DNA of 64,000 nucleotides from JAPYTK01 sp964401935 (GTDB lineage: Bacteria > Myxococcota_A > Polyangia > Polyangiales > Polyangiaceae): positions 33,417 through 97,416 of the forward strand of contig CAYOAL010000018.1 of the NCBI GenBank assembly GCA_964401935.1, read 5' to 3'. A program made the position numbers and the translations under genes. Below are positions 7,518-16,013 of the stretch, piece by piece; positions within the stretch are counted from its first letter, which is position 1, and every line of letters starts with the position of its first letter. A model generated the notes under the pieces. The model made no database searches and was not told the origin of the DNA. It worked only from the letters and a program-made list of their open reading frames with translations.

Positions 7518-10009
7518 CCTACGACCTCTTGGAGCATGCCCTGGATCTTGTCCTCCAGCGCGCGGATCTCGGCTTCGATTTCCGCGAGCGGGCGGGGCGG
7601 GGTGTACTCGTAGAAGTGGCGAGTGAAGGGGATCTCGTAGCCGATCTTGGTCTTGCTCTCGTCGATCCAGGCGTCGGGGACGTGGGGGAGCACCTCGCGC
7701 TCGAGGTAGGCGGCGATGTCGTCCTTGAGGGGGACGTTCTCGTAGTCGCGGAGCTCGGTGTCGGGCTCGGGGTTTCCCTGTTTGTCGCGGCAGACTTCGG
7801 CTTCCTCGTTGCGCTCCGAGAGCGCGCTGAGGATGGCTTTGGCTACCGCCGTCGGGATCGTCACGTCTTCGGCCTTGGCGTGGGCCTTGAGGTCCTTCTT
7901 GAAGGCGCTGCGGCTGAGGTAGACGCGCTCGGGGTCGAAGCGGGCGAGGACGCGGCGCACGGCCTCTTGCAGGGCCTGGCCCTCCTCGATTTCCTTCGCG
8001 GCGGCGGCGCCCTTCTTCTTGCTGGTGAGGAGGGCCTGCCAGGGCTTTTCGTCTTCGAGGCGGGCGAGGCGCTCGGGGCTGGCCTGGAAATCGAGCTTGA
8101 GGGGGCGCTCGACGGTGATGCGCTGGAAGCCGAAGTCTTCGTTGTCGAAGATCTTCACGTGGGGGCCCTCTTCGAAGGCGTTGAAGAGGCGCACGATCGT
8201 GGCGATGTCTTGCTCGCCGAGCTCCTTGCGCTTGTCGCCGAGGGACTTGCGCATCTTGCGGAAGAAGCTCACGCCATTGATGAGCTGCACCTTGCCGCGG
8301 CGCGGCTTCGGCTTCCGGTTCGTCACCACCCAGATGTAGGTGTTGATGCCGGTGTTGTAGAACATCTGATCGGGCAGCGCGACGATGGCCTCGAGCAGAT
8401 CGTTTTCGAGGAGATACCGGCGGATTTCACTCTCGCCCGAGCCCGCCGCGCCGGTGAAGAGCGGCGAGCCGTTGAAGACGATGGCGAGGCGCGAGCCGCC
8501 CTCGCTGACCGGCTTCATCTTGCTCATCATGTGCAGCAAGAAGAGGAGCGAGCCGTCGTTCTTGCGCGGCAGGCCCGGGCCGAAGCGGCCGGCGAAGCCG
8601 AGGTTCTCGTGCTCGGCGCGCACCACCTTCTCGGCCTTGGTCCAGTCGACGCCGAAGGGGGGGTTGCTGATGAGGTAGTCGGCCTTCACGCCCTGTAGCC
8701 CGTCCTCGGAGAAGCTGTTGCCGTATTTGATGTTGTCGGCGTTTTGCCCCTTGATGAGCATGTCGGCCTTGCAGATCGCGTAGGACTCGCCGTTGAGCTC
8801 CTGGCCGAACACCTGCAGGCCCTCGGCGTCGGGGTTGAGCTCGGCGAGGTAGTCCTCCGCCACCGAGAGCATGCCGCCGGTGCCGCAGGCCGGATCGAGC
8901 ATGCTCTTCACGATGCCGGGCTTGGTGAGGACGACGCTGTCTTCGACGAAGAGGAGATCGACCATGAGGCGGATGACCTCGCGCGGGGTGAAATGCTCTC
9001 CCGCCGTCTCGTTCGATTGCTCCGCGAATTTCCGGATGAGCTCCTCGAAGATGCTGCCCATCTGCTCGTTGCTCACCCGGCTCGGGTGGAGATCGATCGC
9101 CGCGAACTTCTGCACCACCAAAAACAAGAGGTTCGCGCGGTCGAGCCGCTCGATCTGCACCTCGAAGCGGAAGTGGTCGACGATGTCGCGCGCGTTCGGC
9201 GAGAAGCCGTTCACGAAGGCGGTCATGTTCTGCGCGATGAGGCCCGGATCGTCGAGCAGCTTCGGAAAGTCGAGCCGGCTCGTGTTGTAGAAGCCGTGAC
9301 CGCTCGCCTTGCGGAGCATCTTGTCGCGGATCGCCTCCGGCGAGCCCTCGTACTTTTCGGCCGCGGCCAAGACCTTGTCGCGCGTGGGCGCGAGCACCTG
9401 GTCGAGCCGGCGCAGCACCGTGAGCGGCAAGATGACCCGGCCGTATTCCGACTGCTTGTAGTCGCCGCGCAACAGATCGGCGACCGACCAGATGAAGGAG
9501 GTGATCTCCGAGAAGCCCTCGAAGGTGCGGGCCGTGGCGTGGGGCGACGGGAGCGCGGGGGAGGGCTGAGAGCCGGCGGGCTGAGAGCCAGCGGGCTGGG
9601 CCCCCGCGGGCGAGGTGGGGTGGGCGACGTCGTTCATGCGTTTCTTCTCGGCGGCCTGGGCGTGGGGGTGCGCGTGGCCGTTCGCGCGCGGGGTCTTCGG
9701 GGCGGCTGGGCGCGCTGCCGGTTCGGAGGCGACCGCTCTGCCGCCGAGAATGCGATCGATGATGGCGTCCTTGGCGCGGCCGCCGTCGTCGAGCTCGAGT
9801 GTGCGGCAGAGCGACTTGAGCTCGTCGCGCGAGAGGCGCTCGAGCACCACCCCGAAGTCGATGCGCCGCCCGTCGGCCAGCGCCTTCACGAGCTGCTCGC
9901 GGCTGCGCCGGTCGTCGACGTGGAGGTAGAGATCCCAGGCGAGCTCGCGGAGCCGGTCGACCTTCAGGGCTTCGAGCGCCCGCTTCTTGTTCGCCGCGGT
10001 GAGAGACAC
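7514..10009 (-). CDS. hsdM: Type I restriction-modification methyltransferase subunit (HsdM) with N-terminal SAP-like extension
   Basis: An adenine methyltransferase of 831 residues. SAM-binding motif I is DPACGTGGM (near residue 370) and the catalytic motif is NPPFG (near 447). The usual HsdM body would start at the ATG at 9637. The frame stays protein-like for about 124 residues upstream, with two helix-extended-helix segments resembling SAP domains (LKVDRLRELAW... and LSRDELKSLCRTL...). I therefore place the start at the GTG at 10009; further upstream the frame looks non-coding. A Pro/Ala/Gln-rich linker joins extension and core. It is the first gene of the hsdM-hsdS-DUF262 operon. Confidence 0.88.
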   Translation of the reverse strand: MSLTAANKKRALEALKVDRLRELAWDLYLHVDDRRSREQLVKALADGRRIDFGVVLERLSRDELKSLCRTLELDDGGRAKDAIIDRILGGRAVASEPAARPAAPKTPRANGHAHPHAQAAEKKRMNDVAHPTSPAGAQPAGSQPAGSQPSPALPSPHATARTFEGFSEITSFIWSVADLLRGDYKQSEYGRVILPLTVLRRLDQVLAPTRDKVLAAAEKYEGSPEAIRDKMLRKASGHGFYNTSRLDFPKLLDDPGLIAQNMTAFVNGFSPNARDIVDHFRFEVQIERLDRANLLFLVVQKFAAIDLHPSRVSNEQMGSIFEELIRKFAEQSNETAGEHFTPREVIRLMVDLLFVEDSVVLTKPGIVKSMLDPACGTGGMLSVAEDYLAELNPDAEGLQVFGQELNGESYAICKADMLIKGQNADNIKYGNSFSEDGLQGVKADYLISNPPFGVDWTKAEKVVRAEHENLGFAGRFGPGLPRKNDGSLLFLLHMMSKMKPVSEGGSRLAIVFNGSPLFTGAAGSGESEIRRYLLENDLLEAIVALPDQMFYNTGINTYIWVVTNRKPKPRRGKVQLINGVSFFRKMRKSLGDKRKELGEQDIATIVRLFNAFEEGPHVKIFDNEDFGFQRITVERPLKLDFQASPERLARLEDEKPWQALLTSKKKGAAAAKEIEEGQALQEAVRRVLARFDPERVYLSRSAFKKDLKAHAKAEDVTIPTAVAKAILSALSERNEEAEVCRDKQGNPEPDTELRDYENVPLKDDIAAYLEREVLPHVPDAWIDESKTKIGYEIPFTRHFYEYTPPRPLAEIEAEIRALEDKIQGMLQEVVG

Positions 10010-10533
10010 GTGCTCGTTGGTTGCTTCGCCGGCTCGGAACGCGCCGGCCGGCCCGCCGCGCGAGGTGATGAAGCCCCGCGCGCGGTCGGCGATCCTGCAA
10101 CGAAACGGCCGGGGATGGCAGCCCGACGTGAGTGAGGCCACGCACGGGTGGGGGGACCGCCCGACGGCGGCGGCTCGATCAGGGGGCGGCCGCAACAACA
10201 CGCGACCACGAGGCGTACAAAGGAAGACACCCCGATCTGCGGCGCGATCTGTCGGATCGAGTGTGAGCCCGCCCGGCGCGTTCTGCGACGCCGGTACTTG
10301 CCGCATGGGTTTGCCCCGAGCTCCGTGGAGGGTCTTCGACACCTCGATGGAGGGGGCTCCGACACCTGGTCAGGTGCGCATGCGAGCTTCGACGTCGGCT
10401 GGGTTGCCGCCGAGGAGGGCTACCCGGAAGCCAGCCTGCTCGAGCTCTTTGGTGGCGCGGTGGTGAGGGACGTCGCCATCGCCAAGCGGCTCGCGCGGTC
10501 GCCGCGCTGGCTCGGCGCGACAACGAGCGGCCG
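10010..10533. other. Gene-poor interval upstream of hsdM
   Basis: This 524-bp interval lies between the hsdM start and the kelch gene stop and must hold the hsdM promoter, which I could not pinpoint. On the minus strand, 10370-10480 encodes a protein-like tail (ELEQAGFRVALLGGNP...) ending in a stop at 10370 but with no start or upstream domain. It may be a decayed gene end. Nothing else is supportable. Confidence 0.4.
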
Positions 10534-13500
10534 CTAACGGGTGTTTCGTCTGCGAGCCGCGAGCGCGGCGAACGCCGCGAACAGCCAGAGGGTTCCCTTT
10601 GGGGAGACGGGGCCGCCCGCGGTGCGACAGCTGCAGCCCTCGTCGGTGTCGGCGCCATCGCCCGCTCCAGCGCCGGTGCCGTTGCCGCCGGTGGCGTCGC
10701 CCCCCGCGCCGCCTGGACCGCCGCCGCCCGCGCCGCCTCCCTGGCCGCCCTGGCCGCCCGCTCCCCCGCCGCCGTTGCCACCCATCGGGATGGGGTCGCA
10801 CGTCCCGGCGGCGTCGCACTCGCCGTCGCCGCCGTCGCACGGGGTGCCCGCGCTCTCGAACCCGTTGTCGGTGCACACCCCGCTGCCATCGCAGCTGTCG
10901 TCCACCGAGCACTCGAGGCCCTGATCGCCGCATGGCGCGCCGCTCGCCGCGTGGTTGACCGCGCAGGTCCCGCTGCCGTCGCAGCTGTCGGGATCGGTGC
11001 AGTCGTCGTCGGTCGCGTCGCCGCAGGGAGTCCCCGCGCTCTCGAAGCCGTTGTCGGTGCACGCGCCGCCGCCGTCGCAGGTGTCGTCCACCAAGCACGG
11101 CACCGCCTGATCGCCGCACGGCGCACCGGCGCTGACGAAATTGTCCTCGCAGGTCCCCGCGCCGTCGCACGTGTCGGCGCCGTCACACGCCGTGTCCGAG
11201 GGATCGCCGCAGCTCGTGCCTTGGGGCTCCGGGGAGCAGGTGCCCACCAGGCCGGCGAGGTTGCACGCCTGGCAGTCTCCGGCGGCGCTGCCGCCGCACG
11301 CGGTGTCGCAGCACACGCCGTCCGCGCAGGCGGCGGTGGCGCATTGGTCGTCGTCGATGCAGTCTTCTCCCAGCTCGAGGCAGCGGTTGGACGCGCCTGG
11401 CGAGTCGGGGTTCGCGGCCGCGCTCAGCACCCAGTCACCGCCCACATCCGGGCAGCGATGCCCGTGCGATGGTGCGACCCCAACCGCCACCGGATCGAGG
11501 AACCTCTCGGTGTAGCGACACCCCGAGGGGCCGCCTTCGCTGAGAAACGCGACCGCGTCGTGCAGCACCGCCCAGGGCGTCGTGTCGAGCACGCAGTCGT
11601 CGTTGGTGTCGAGGTCGTCGTTCACCGCGCCCGTGAAGCCATCCACCACCAAGAACGTCAGGTTGGTGTCGTCCTCGAGATCGAAGCCCAGCTCGGCGTC
11701 GGGTACGCCGAGCGTGAAGCCGGGCTTGGCGAGCACGTAAGGACGATCCGGGAGCTGCCCGGTGAGGCTCTGCACGTGCATCACCGCGCCGAACGAGCTC
11801 CCGCTCTGCCCGAGCACCACCAGCGTCAAACCATCGAGGTCGACCCCCTCCGGCCCCGCGAGCTCGATGAGCTCGTCTTCGTCGGGCTCGGGACCCGGCT
11901 GATTCGTCCGGAGCTCGTTCAGCACCACCCACCCGAAGAGCTCGGCGGTGCGCACCCAGAACTCGCTCCCTCCGGGCTCGAGCCCACCGACCACCAACAC
12001 CCGGCCGTCCGGCAGCGTGCTCGCGGTGGGAGAGATCCGGCCTACCGCCAGCGTGCCCGCCGACCGCCACGCCCCTTCGACGTCATCGTAGAGCTCGGCG
12101 CTGTCGAGCGACGACGCGAAGTCGAGGGTGCCGCCGACGACGAGGGCGCGCCCCCCGGCCAGCGCCACCGCCGCTGCGAACTTCCGCGGTGAGCTCATGG
12201 GCGCCGCCGGGAGCCACGTCTCGGACGACACGTCGAAGATCTCCGCGGTCGCCACCGTCGTATTTCCCGTCGTGGTGGCTCCTCCGGCCACCAGCGTGTT
12301 GCCATCCGCGAGCCGCACCGCGCCGTGACCTCCCCGTGGCGCGCTCAGCGCGTCGGTGCTCGACCACGTCTCCGCCATCGGATCATAGAGCTCGGCGCTC
12401 GCGACCCCGTCCGTGATGTTGAAGCCGCCAGCCACCAGCACGCGCCCATCTTCGAGCAGGGTCGCGGTGTGGTGGTAGCGCGCCCCATCGAGCGAGTCCG
12501 TGCTCGACCACGTCTCGGCGATCGGATCATAGAGCTCCACGCTCCCGAGCGTACCGTCGTCGGATCCCCCGGCCACCAGCACGCGCCCATCCGCGAGCCG
12601 CGTCGTGGTGTGGAAGCGACGCGCTTCTGCGAGATCGTCGGTGGCGCTCCATGTCCCGGCGATCGGGTCGTAACGCTCCGCGCTGGCGAGGATGCCCGTC
12701 GAACCGTTGCCACCCACCACGAGCACGGAGCCGTCGGCGAGCAAGGCTCCACCATGCTGGTCGCGCGCCGTGACCAGGTCACCGGTCGCCGCCCAGGTGC
12801 CCGACATCGGATCGTAGAGCACGCAGCTCACAACCTCACCCGCCGATGAGCGCCCTCCGGCCACCAGCACGCGCCCATCCGCGAGCACCGTGCTCGTGTG
12901 GTAGAAACGTCCCGTCGCGAGCTCGTCGGTCGTCGACCACGTCGGATCGAGCAGCGCCGGATAGGCCACCGCCTCGCCGTCCCAACCCACGAGCACGCGG
13001 CATGGGGTGCCGTGCGCCCCAGGCGCCAGCACCGGGCGACCCCACGGCGCGGCCGGGCTCTCGTCTACCGCGCAGCCCTCCACGCGCACCGTCGCGCCGT
13101 GTCGCGTCCCCTCCGCATCCAAGAGGTGCGGCGGCGCCATGCGCAGTCGCGGCGCGCCCTCCGCGTCGAGCACCTCGAGCGTACCGCCCACGAGGCGCAA
13201 CCCGGCGGCGCCTTCGGAGAGCGTCATCTCGTACGCCACGAGCGCCTCCTGCGGCGCCTCCTCGAACAGCACGAAGTCCTCGGTCCCGTGCGCGCTCACG
13301 CGCTGCAGCCAGTCGTTGCCCGCGAGCGCGCCTCGGTACACCACGTAGCCCGCGGCCACCTCCCCGGGGCTCGAGGCCGCTCCGCCGAGCGCCACTCGGA
13401 CCGCGACGCCCGAGGCGATGTCGCGGAGCTCGAACGGCACGCTCGCCACCGCAGGGAGCACCACCCCCGCCCCGCGCTCGCCCGTCGCGTCGCTCGGCAG

Positions 13501-13686
13501 CACGGCCGTCAGCCCGCCCGCTCGTGCCTCGAAGCCCTCCGCCACCGCGTCCCCCAGCGCCCCCGGGAAACGCTCCTGCACCCGCGCCACCACCCCTTCG
13601 GCCGACTGCGAGCGCGGCGCGACGTCGCCGCCGGTGCACGAGAGGACACTCCCCAAAACGATGACCACCCACAACCCTGGCCGCAT
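10534..13686 (-). CDS. Kelch-repeat surface protein with lamin-tail-like domain, Cys-rich repeats and MYXO-CTERM anchor
   Basis: A 1050-residue exported protein. It starts with a lipoprotein signal peptide (lipobox VLSC, Cys17). About seven kelch blades (repeated HT.T.L.DGRVLVAGG...A.LYDP...W) span residues 250-600. A lamin-tail-like segment (VVLNELRTNQPG...ELIEL) begins near 595. Cys-rich units (CDG.G.C..N...SAG.PCGD) occupy about 790-960. A Gly-rich spacer follows, then a C-terminal CSCR / hydrophobic helix / Arg-cluster tail (LWLFAAFAALAARRRNTR) of the MYXO-CTERM kind, processed by myxosortase in relatives. It therefore carries both an N-terminal lipobox and a C-terminal anchor. The propeller probably mediates binding; the ligand is unknown. 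Confidence 0.85.
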   Translation of the reverse strand: MRPGLWVVIVLGSVLSCTGGDVAPRSQSAEGVVARVQERFPGALGDAVAEGFEARAGGLTAVLPSDATGERGAGVVLPAVASVPFELRDIASGVAVRVALGGAASSPGEVAAGYVVYRGALAGNDWLQRVSAHGTEDFVLFEEAPQEALVAYEMTLSEGAAGLRLVGGTLEVLDAEGAPRLRMAPPHLLDAEGTRHGATVRVEGCAVDESPAAPWGRPVLAPGAHGTPCRVLVGWDGEAVAYPALLDPTWSTTDELATGRFYHTSTVLADGRVLVAGGRSSAGEVVSCVLYDPMSGTWAATGDLVTARDQHGGALLADGSVLVVGGNGSTGILASAERYDPIAGTWSATDDLAEARRFHTTTRLADGRVLVAGGSDDGTLGSVELYDPIAETWSSTDSLDGARYHHTATLLEDGRVLVAGGFNITDGVASAELYDPMAETWSSTDALSAPRGGHGAVRLADGNTLVAGGATTTGNTTVATAEIFDVSSETWLPAAPMSSPRKFAAAVALAGGRALVVGGTLDFASSLDSAELYDDVEGAWRSAGTLAVGRISPTASTLPDGRVLVVGGLEPGGSEFWVRTAELFGWVVLNELRTNQPGPEPDEDELIELAGPEGVDLDGLTLVVLGQSGSSFGAVMHVQSLTGQLPDRPYVLAKPGFTLGVPDAELGFDLEDDTNLTFLVVDGFTGAVNDDLDTNDDCVLDTTPWAVLHDAVAFLSEGGPSGCRYTERFLDPVAVGVAPSHGHRCPDVGGDWVLSAAANPDSPGASNRCLELGEDCIDDDQCATAACADGVCCDTACGGSAAGDCQACNLAGLVGTCSPEPQGTSCGDPSDTACDGADTCDGAGTCEDNFVSAGAPCGDQAVPCLVDDTCDGGGACTDNGFESAGTPCGDATDDDCTDPDSCDGSGTCAVNHAASGAPCGDQGLECSVDDSCDGSGVCTDNGFESAGTPCDGGDGECDAAGTCDPIPMGGNGGGGAGGQGGQGGGAGGGGPGGAGGDATGGNGTGAGAGDGADTDEGCSCRTAGGPVSPKGTLWLFAAFAALAARRRNTR

Positions 13687-13878
13687 GTTCCTCCTGGCTT
13701 CACGCGGCCACCGCGCCGGTGTGTCAAGCCGGTCCCGCTTCTACACCACCGCCGCGAAGGCCACCATCGCGACCGCGGGGGGCCTGGCAACGCGCGCGTC
13801 GGCGTGGTCGTCGCGCTGTCCTTCGTGAAGCTCCCCTCACCGTGCGCCATCGAACCCTCGCCCTTCCGATTGCGCCGC

Positions 13879-13893
13879 TGGCACGTGCGCTGC
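13879..13893 (+). promoter_or_regulatory. Putative sigma-54 (-24/-12) promoter of the candidate selenoprotein gene
   Basis: TGGCACGTGCGCTGC fits TGGCACG-N4-TTGC with one mismatch and the required 12-bp offset between GG and GC. The predicted transcript start (about 13905) lies immediately before the ribosome-binding site AGGTGA at 13906-13911. Confidence 0.5.
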
Positions 13894-13916
13894 AACGTGT
13901 CATGCAGGTGATGCCC

Positions 13917-14099
13917 ATGGACTTCGTCACGGTGCTCGTGTTCTTCGCGATCTGGATCGCGCTCCAGCAATGGATCCTGCCGCGGTTCGGCGTGTCGACG
14001 TGAGCGGTGCCGAATCCACGCCGGTCGGCGTGTCCCCCTTCGAAGCCCTCGGACGCGGCCAGCGGCCCCCCCGCCGAGAACGGCGACGTCACGCCGTGA
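13917..14099 (+). CDS. Candidate 60-residue membrane selenoprotein (UGA at 14001)
   Basis: A good ribosome-binding site (AGGTGA, 5 nt spacing) leads into ATG 13917. The first 28 codons encode one membrane helix (VTVLVFFAIWIALQQWIL) followed by PRFGVST and then TGA (14001-14003). Six-base-pair arms with a GGTC loop follow at 14017-14032. The loop starts 20 nt after the UGA, nearly the geometry of the E. coli fdhF SECIS, whose loop is also GGUC. Readthrough gives a 31-residue Pro-rich, non-membrane tail with one Cys (residue 39), ending at TGA 14097. Without readthrough the product is a 28-residue peptide (13917-14003). No homologue was identified from memory and no Sec machinery is in the window. 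Neighbours handle sulfur compounds, and a sigma-54-like site precedes the gene. Confidence 0.45.
14017..14032 (+). promoter_or_regulatory. SECIS-like hairpin downstream of an in-frame UGA
   Basis: CACGCC and GGCGTG pair perfectly around a GGTC tetraloop. Bacterial SECIS elements need a G in the first loop positions at roughly 16-37 nt from the UGA; here it is 20. Function is inferred from geometry only. Confidence 0.45.
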
Positions 14100-14162
14100 C
14101 GCAACGGCTGCGCGACATGCTGCAACCTTCGCTCGTTGCGGGCCGCCGAGGCGCCGCCGAAA

Positions 14163-15458
14163 TCACAAGATCGCCAGGGCGTGGGTGAGGTCGCGCTTGA
14201 GATCCGAGAGGTGCTCGATGCCCACGCTCATGCGGATCATGCCCTCCGTCACGCCGATCGCCTCGAGCTCGGCGGCGGCGACGTCGGCGTGGGTCATGCT
14301 GCGGGGGTGCTCCACGAGCGACTCGGTGCCCCCGAGCGAGACCGCGAGTCGCATCACCTCGAACCGATCGAGCACCGCGAAGGCAGCCGCCTCGCCGCCC
14401 TCCACCTCGAAGGAGATGAGGGAGCCCGGGCCGGTGCACTGTTTCTCGAAGATGGCGCGCTGCGGGTCGCCCTCCGCGAGCAGCGTGGGGTAGTGCACGT
14501 TGCGCACCTTCGGGTGCTCGGCGAGGAGCTGGGCCAGCTTCAAGGCACTCTTCGCCTGGCGGCGCATGCGGATGCTCACCGTCTCCAGCGAGCGCAGCAA
14601 GAGCCAGCCCGAGAACGGTGGCGCCACGGTCCCGAGGATGGTGCGCAGGAGCTTGATGCGATCGATGCGGACGCCGTCGCCGGAGGTCACCCCTGCGATG
14701 AGATCGCTGTGGCCGCCGATGAACTTGGTGGCGGAGTAGATCACCAGATCCGCGCCGAAGGCGGCGGGCCGTTGAAACACCGGGCCCAGGAACGTGTTGT
14801 CGACGACGGTGGTCACCTCCTGGCCGCTTTCACGTAGCTCCGCGGCGAGCGCGGCCACGGCCGCGATGTCGACGAGCATGTTCGACGGGTTGGCGGGGGT
14901 CTCGACGAAGAGCACCCGCACCTTGTCTCTCCCCACCGCCTCGGCGATGCGGCGCATGGCGGCCGGGGTGTCGTCTCCCGCCGGCGCCCAGTGCACCGTG
15001 ATGCCGTACTGCGGGAGCACGTGCGCGAACAGGAAGTGCGTGCCCCCGTACACCGGGGCCGAGGAGATCACGTGGTCGCCGGGGGTGAGCAGCGCGAGCA
15101 TCGAGGTGGAGATGGCGGCCATGCCCGACGCGAACACCGCCGCTTGTTCGGTGCGATCCCAGGCCGCGATGCGCCGCTCGAACATCTCGAGGTTGGGGTT
15201 GTTGAGGCGGCTGTAGATGAGACCGGTCGCCTCCCCTGGCTTCTTGTCGCGAAGGCCGTAGGCGAGCTCGAAGAAGCGCTTTCCCTCCGCGGCCGACGCG
15301 AACTCAAACGTCGACGTGAGGAACACCGGGGGCTTGAGGGCGCCTTCGCTCAGCTTGGGGTCGTAGGCGTAGCCGAGGGCGAGCGTCTCGGGGTTGAACT
15401 CGCGCCCGCCAAGGGAGTGCTTCCGGTCCATGGGTGTCTTCACGTCGCGTTTCGGCAT
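14163..15458 (-). CDS. Cystathionine gamma-synthase family PLP enzyme
   Basis: A 431-residue fold-type I PLP enzyme of the Cys/Met metabolism family, acting on sulfur amino acids by gamma-replacement or gamma-elimination. Visible features are the PLP-phosphate region YSRLNNPN (about residue 80-90), the cofactor-ring Tyr and ASGMAAIS segment, the Asp-containing VVDNTF, and the Schiff-base lysine in SATKFIGGHSD. The C-terminal SLGGTESLVEHP and the Arg in GMIRMSVGIEHL are family hallmarks. Whether it is a synthase, lyase or sulfhydrylase cannot be told from sequence. Starts at 15458 and 15431 are both plausible. It is divergent from the sulfur-transport operon, and the 120-bp spacer holds that operon's sigma-54-like element. 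Confidence 0.88.
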   Translation of the reverse strand: MPKRDVKTPMDRKHSLGGREFNPETLALGYAYDPKLSEGALKPPVFLTSTFEFASAAEGKRFFELAYGLRDKKPGEATGLIYSRLNNPNLEMFERRIAAWDRTEQAAVFASGMAAISTSMLALLTPGDHVISSAPVYGGTHFLFAHVLPQYGITVHWAPAGDDTPAAMRRIAEAVGRDKVRVLFVETPANPSNMLVDIAAVAALAAELRESGQEVTTVVDNTFLGPVFQRPAAFGADLVIYSATKFIGGHSDLIAGVTSGDGVRIDRIKLLRTILGTVAPPFSGWLLLRSLETVSIRMRRQAKSALKLAQLLAEHPKVRNVHYPTLLAEGDPQRAIFEKQCTGPGSLISFEVEGGEAAAFAVLDRFEVMRLAVSLGGTESLVEHPRSMTHADVAAAELEAIGVTEGMIRMSVGIEHLSDLKRDLTHALAIL

Positions 15459-15550
15459 GTCGCATGCCGGTTGCAACGGCAGAGAACCATCATGTCGACC
15501 GCGCCGCAAACCGATGGTTCATCTCCTCGGAATGCGGACCGTCACGTGGG

Positions 15551-15565
15551 TGGCATGCCCGATGC
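15551..15565 (+). promoter_or_regulatory. Putative sigma-54 promoter of the sulfur operon
   Basis: TGGCATGCCCGATGC matches -24/-12 with A instead of T at the first base of TTGC; GG and GC are 12 bp apart. The predicted start (about 15577) would leave a 2-nt leader before ATG 15579. That would place the purine-rich run at 15567-15573 upstream of the transcript. Confidence 0.45.
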
Positions 15566-15578
15566 GTAGGGGGTGCTC

Positions 15579-16013
15579 ATGGAGAGTTTCACACCTGTCG
15601 CATCCGCCATCGGCGGCGGCCTCATCGGGCTCAGCGCGGCCGTGCTCATGCTGCTCAACGGCAAGATCGCCGGGATCAGCGGCATCGCCGGCGGTCTGCT
15701 CGGCCCCGCGGCCAAAGGAGACGGAGCCTGGAGGGTCGCCTTCCTCGCGGGTCTCGCCCTCGCCGGTCTCGTCGCGGCCCTGTTCGTTCCCTCCGCGGTG
15801 GCCGTCACCGTGGTTCGCTCACCGGTCGCGGTCGCGGCCGCCGGCCTCCTCGTGGGGCTCGGCACGCGCATCGGCAACGGCTGCACGAGCGGCCACGGCG
15901 TGTGTGGCCTGAGCCGCCTCTCCGGCCGCTCGCTCGTGGCCACCGCCACGTTCATGACCACCGCGGTGATCACCGTCTTCGTGACCCAACGCGTGTTCGG
16001 AGGAGTGCTGTGA
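15579..16013 (+). CDS. YeeE/YedE sulfur transporter, N-terminal half-protein
   Basis: A 144-residue inner-membrane protein with about four hydrophobic helices and the family signature GNGCTSGHGVCG, with Cys102 and Cys109 that in thiosulfate transporters such as TsuA line the conduction path. Here the transporter is split into two genes, this one and the DUF6691-type partner. They overlap by one base (TGATG). ATG 15579 has the purine-rich run AGGGGG 6 nt upstream; an in-frame GTG at 15573 is less likely. It starts an operon of six co-directional genes that mostly overlap or abut. Confidence 0.88.
   Translation: MESFTPVASAIGGGLIGLSAAVLMLLNGKIAGISGIAGGLLGPAAKGDGAWRVAFLAGLALAGLVAALFVPSAVAVTVVRSPVAVAAAGLLVGLGTRIGNGCTSGHGVCGLSRLSGRSLVATATFMTTAVITVFVTQRVFGGVL

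Noticed and set aside
10370..10480. Minus-strand tail ELEQAGFRVALLGGNP... as a gene
   Set aside because: It looks protein-like, but no start codon with a ribosome-binding site or any upstream domain exists, so it was only mentioned in the interval entry.
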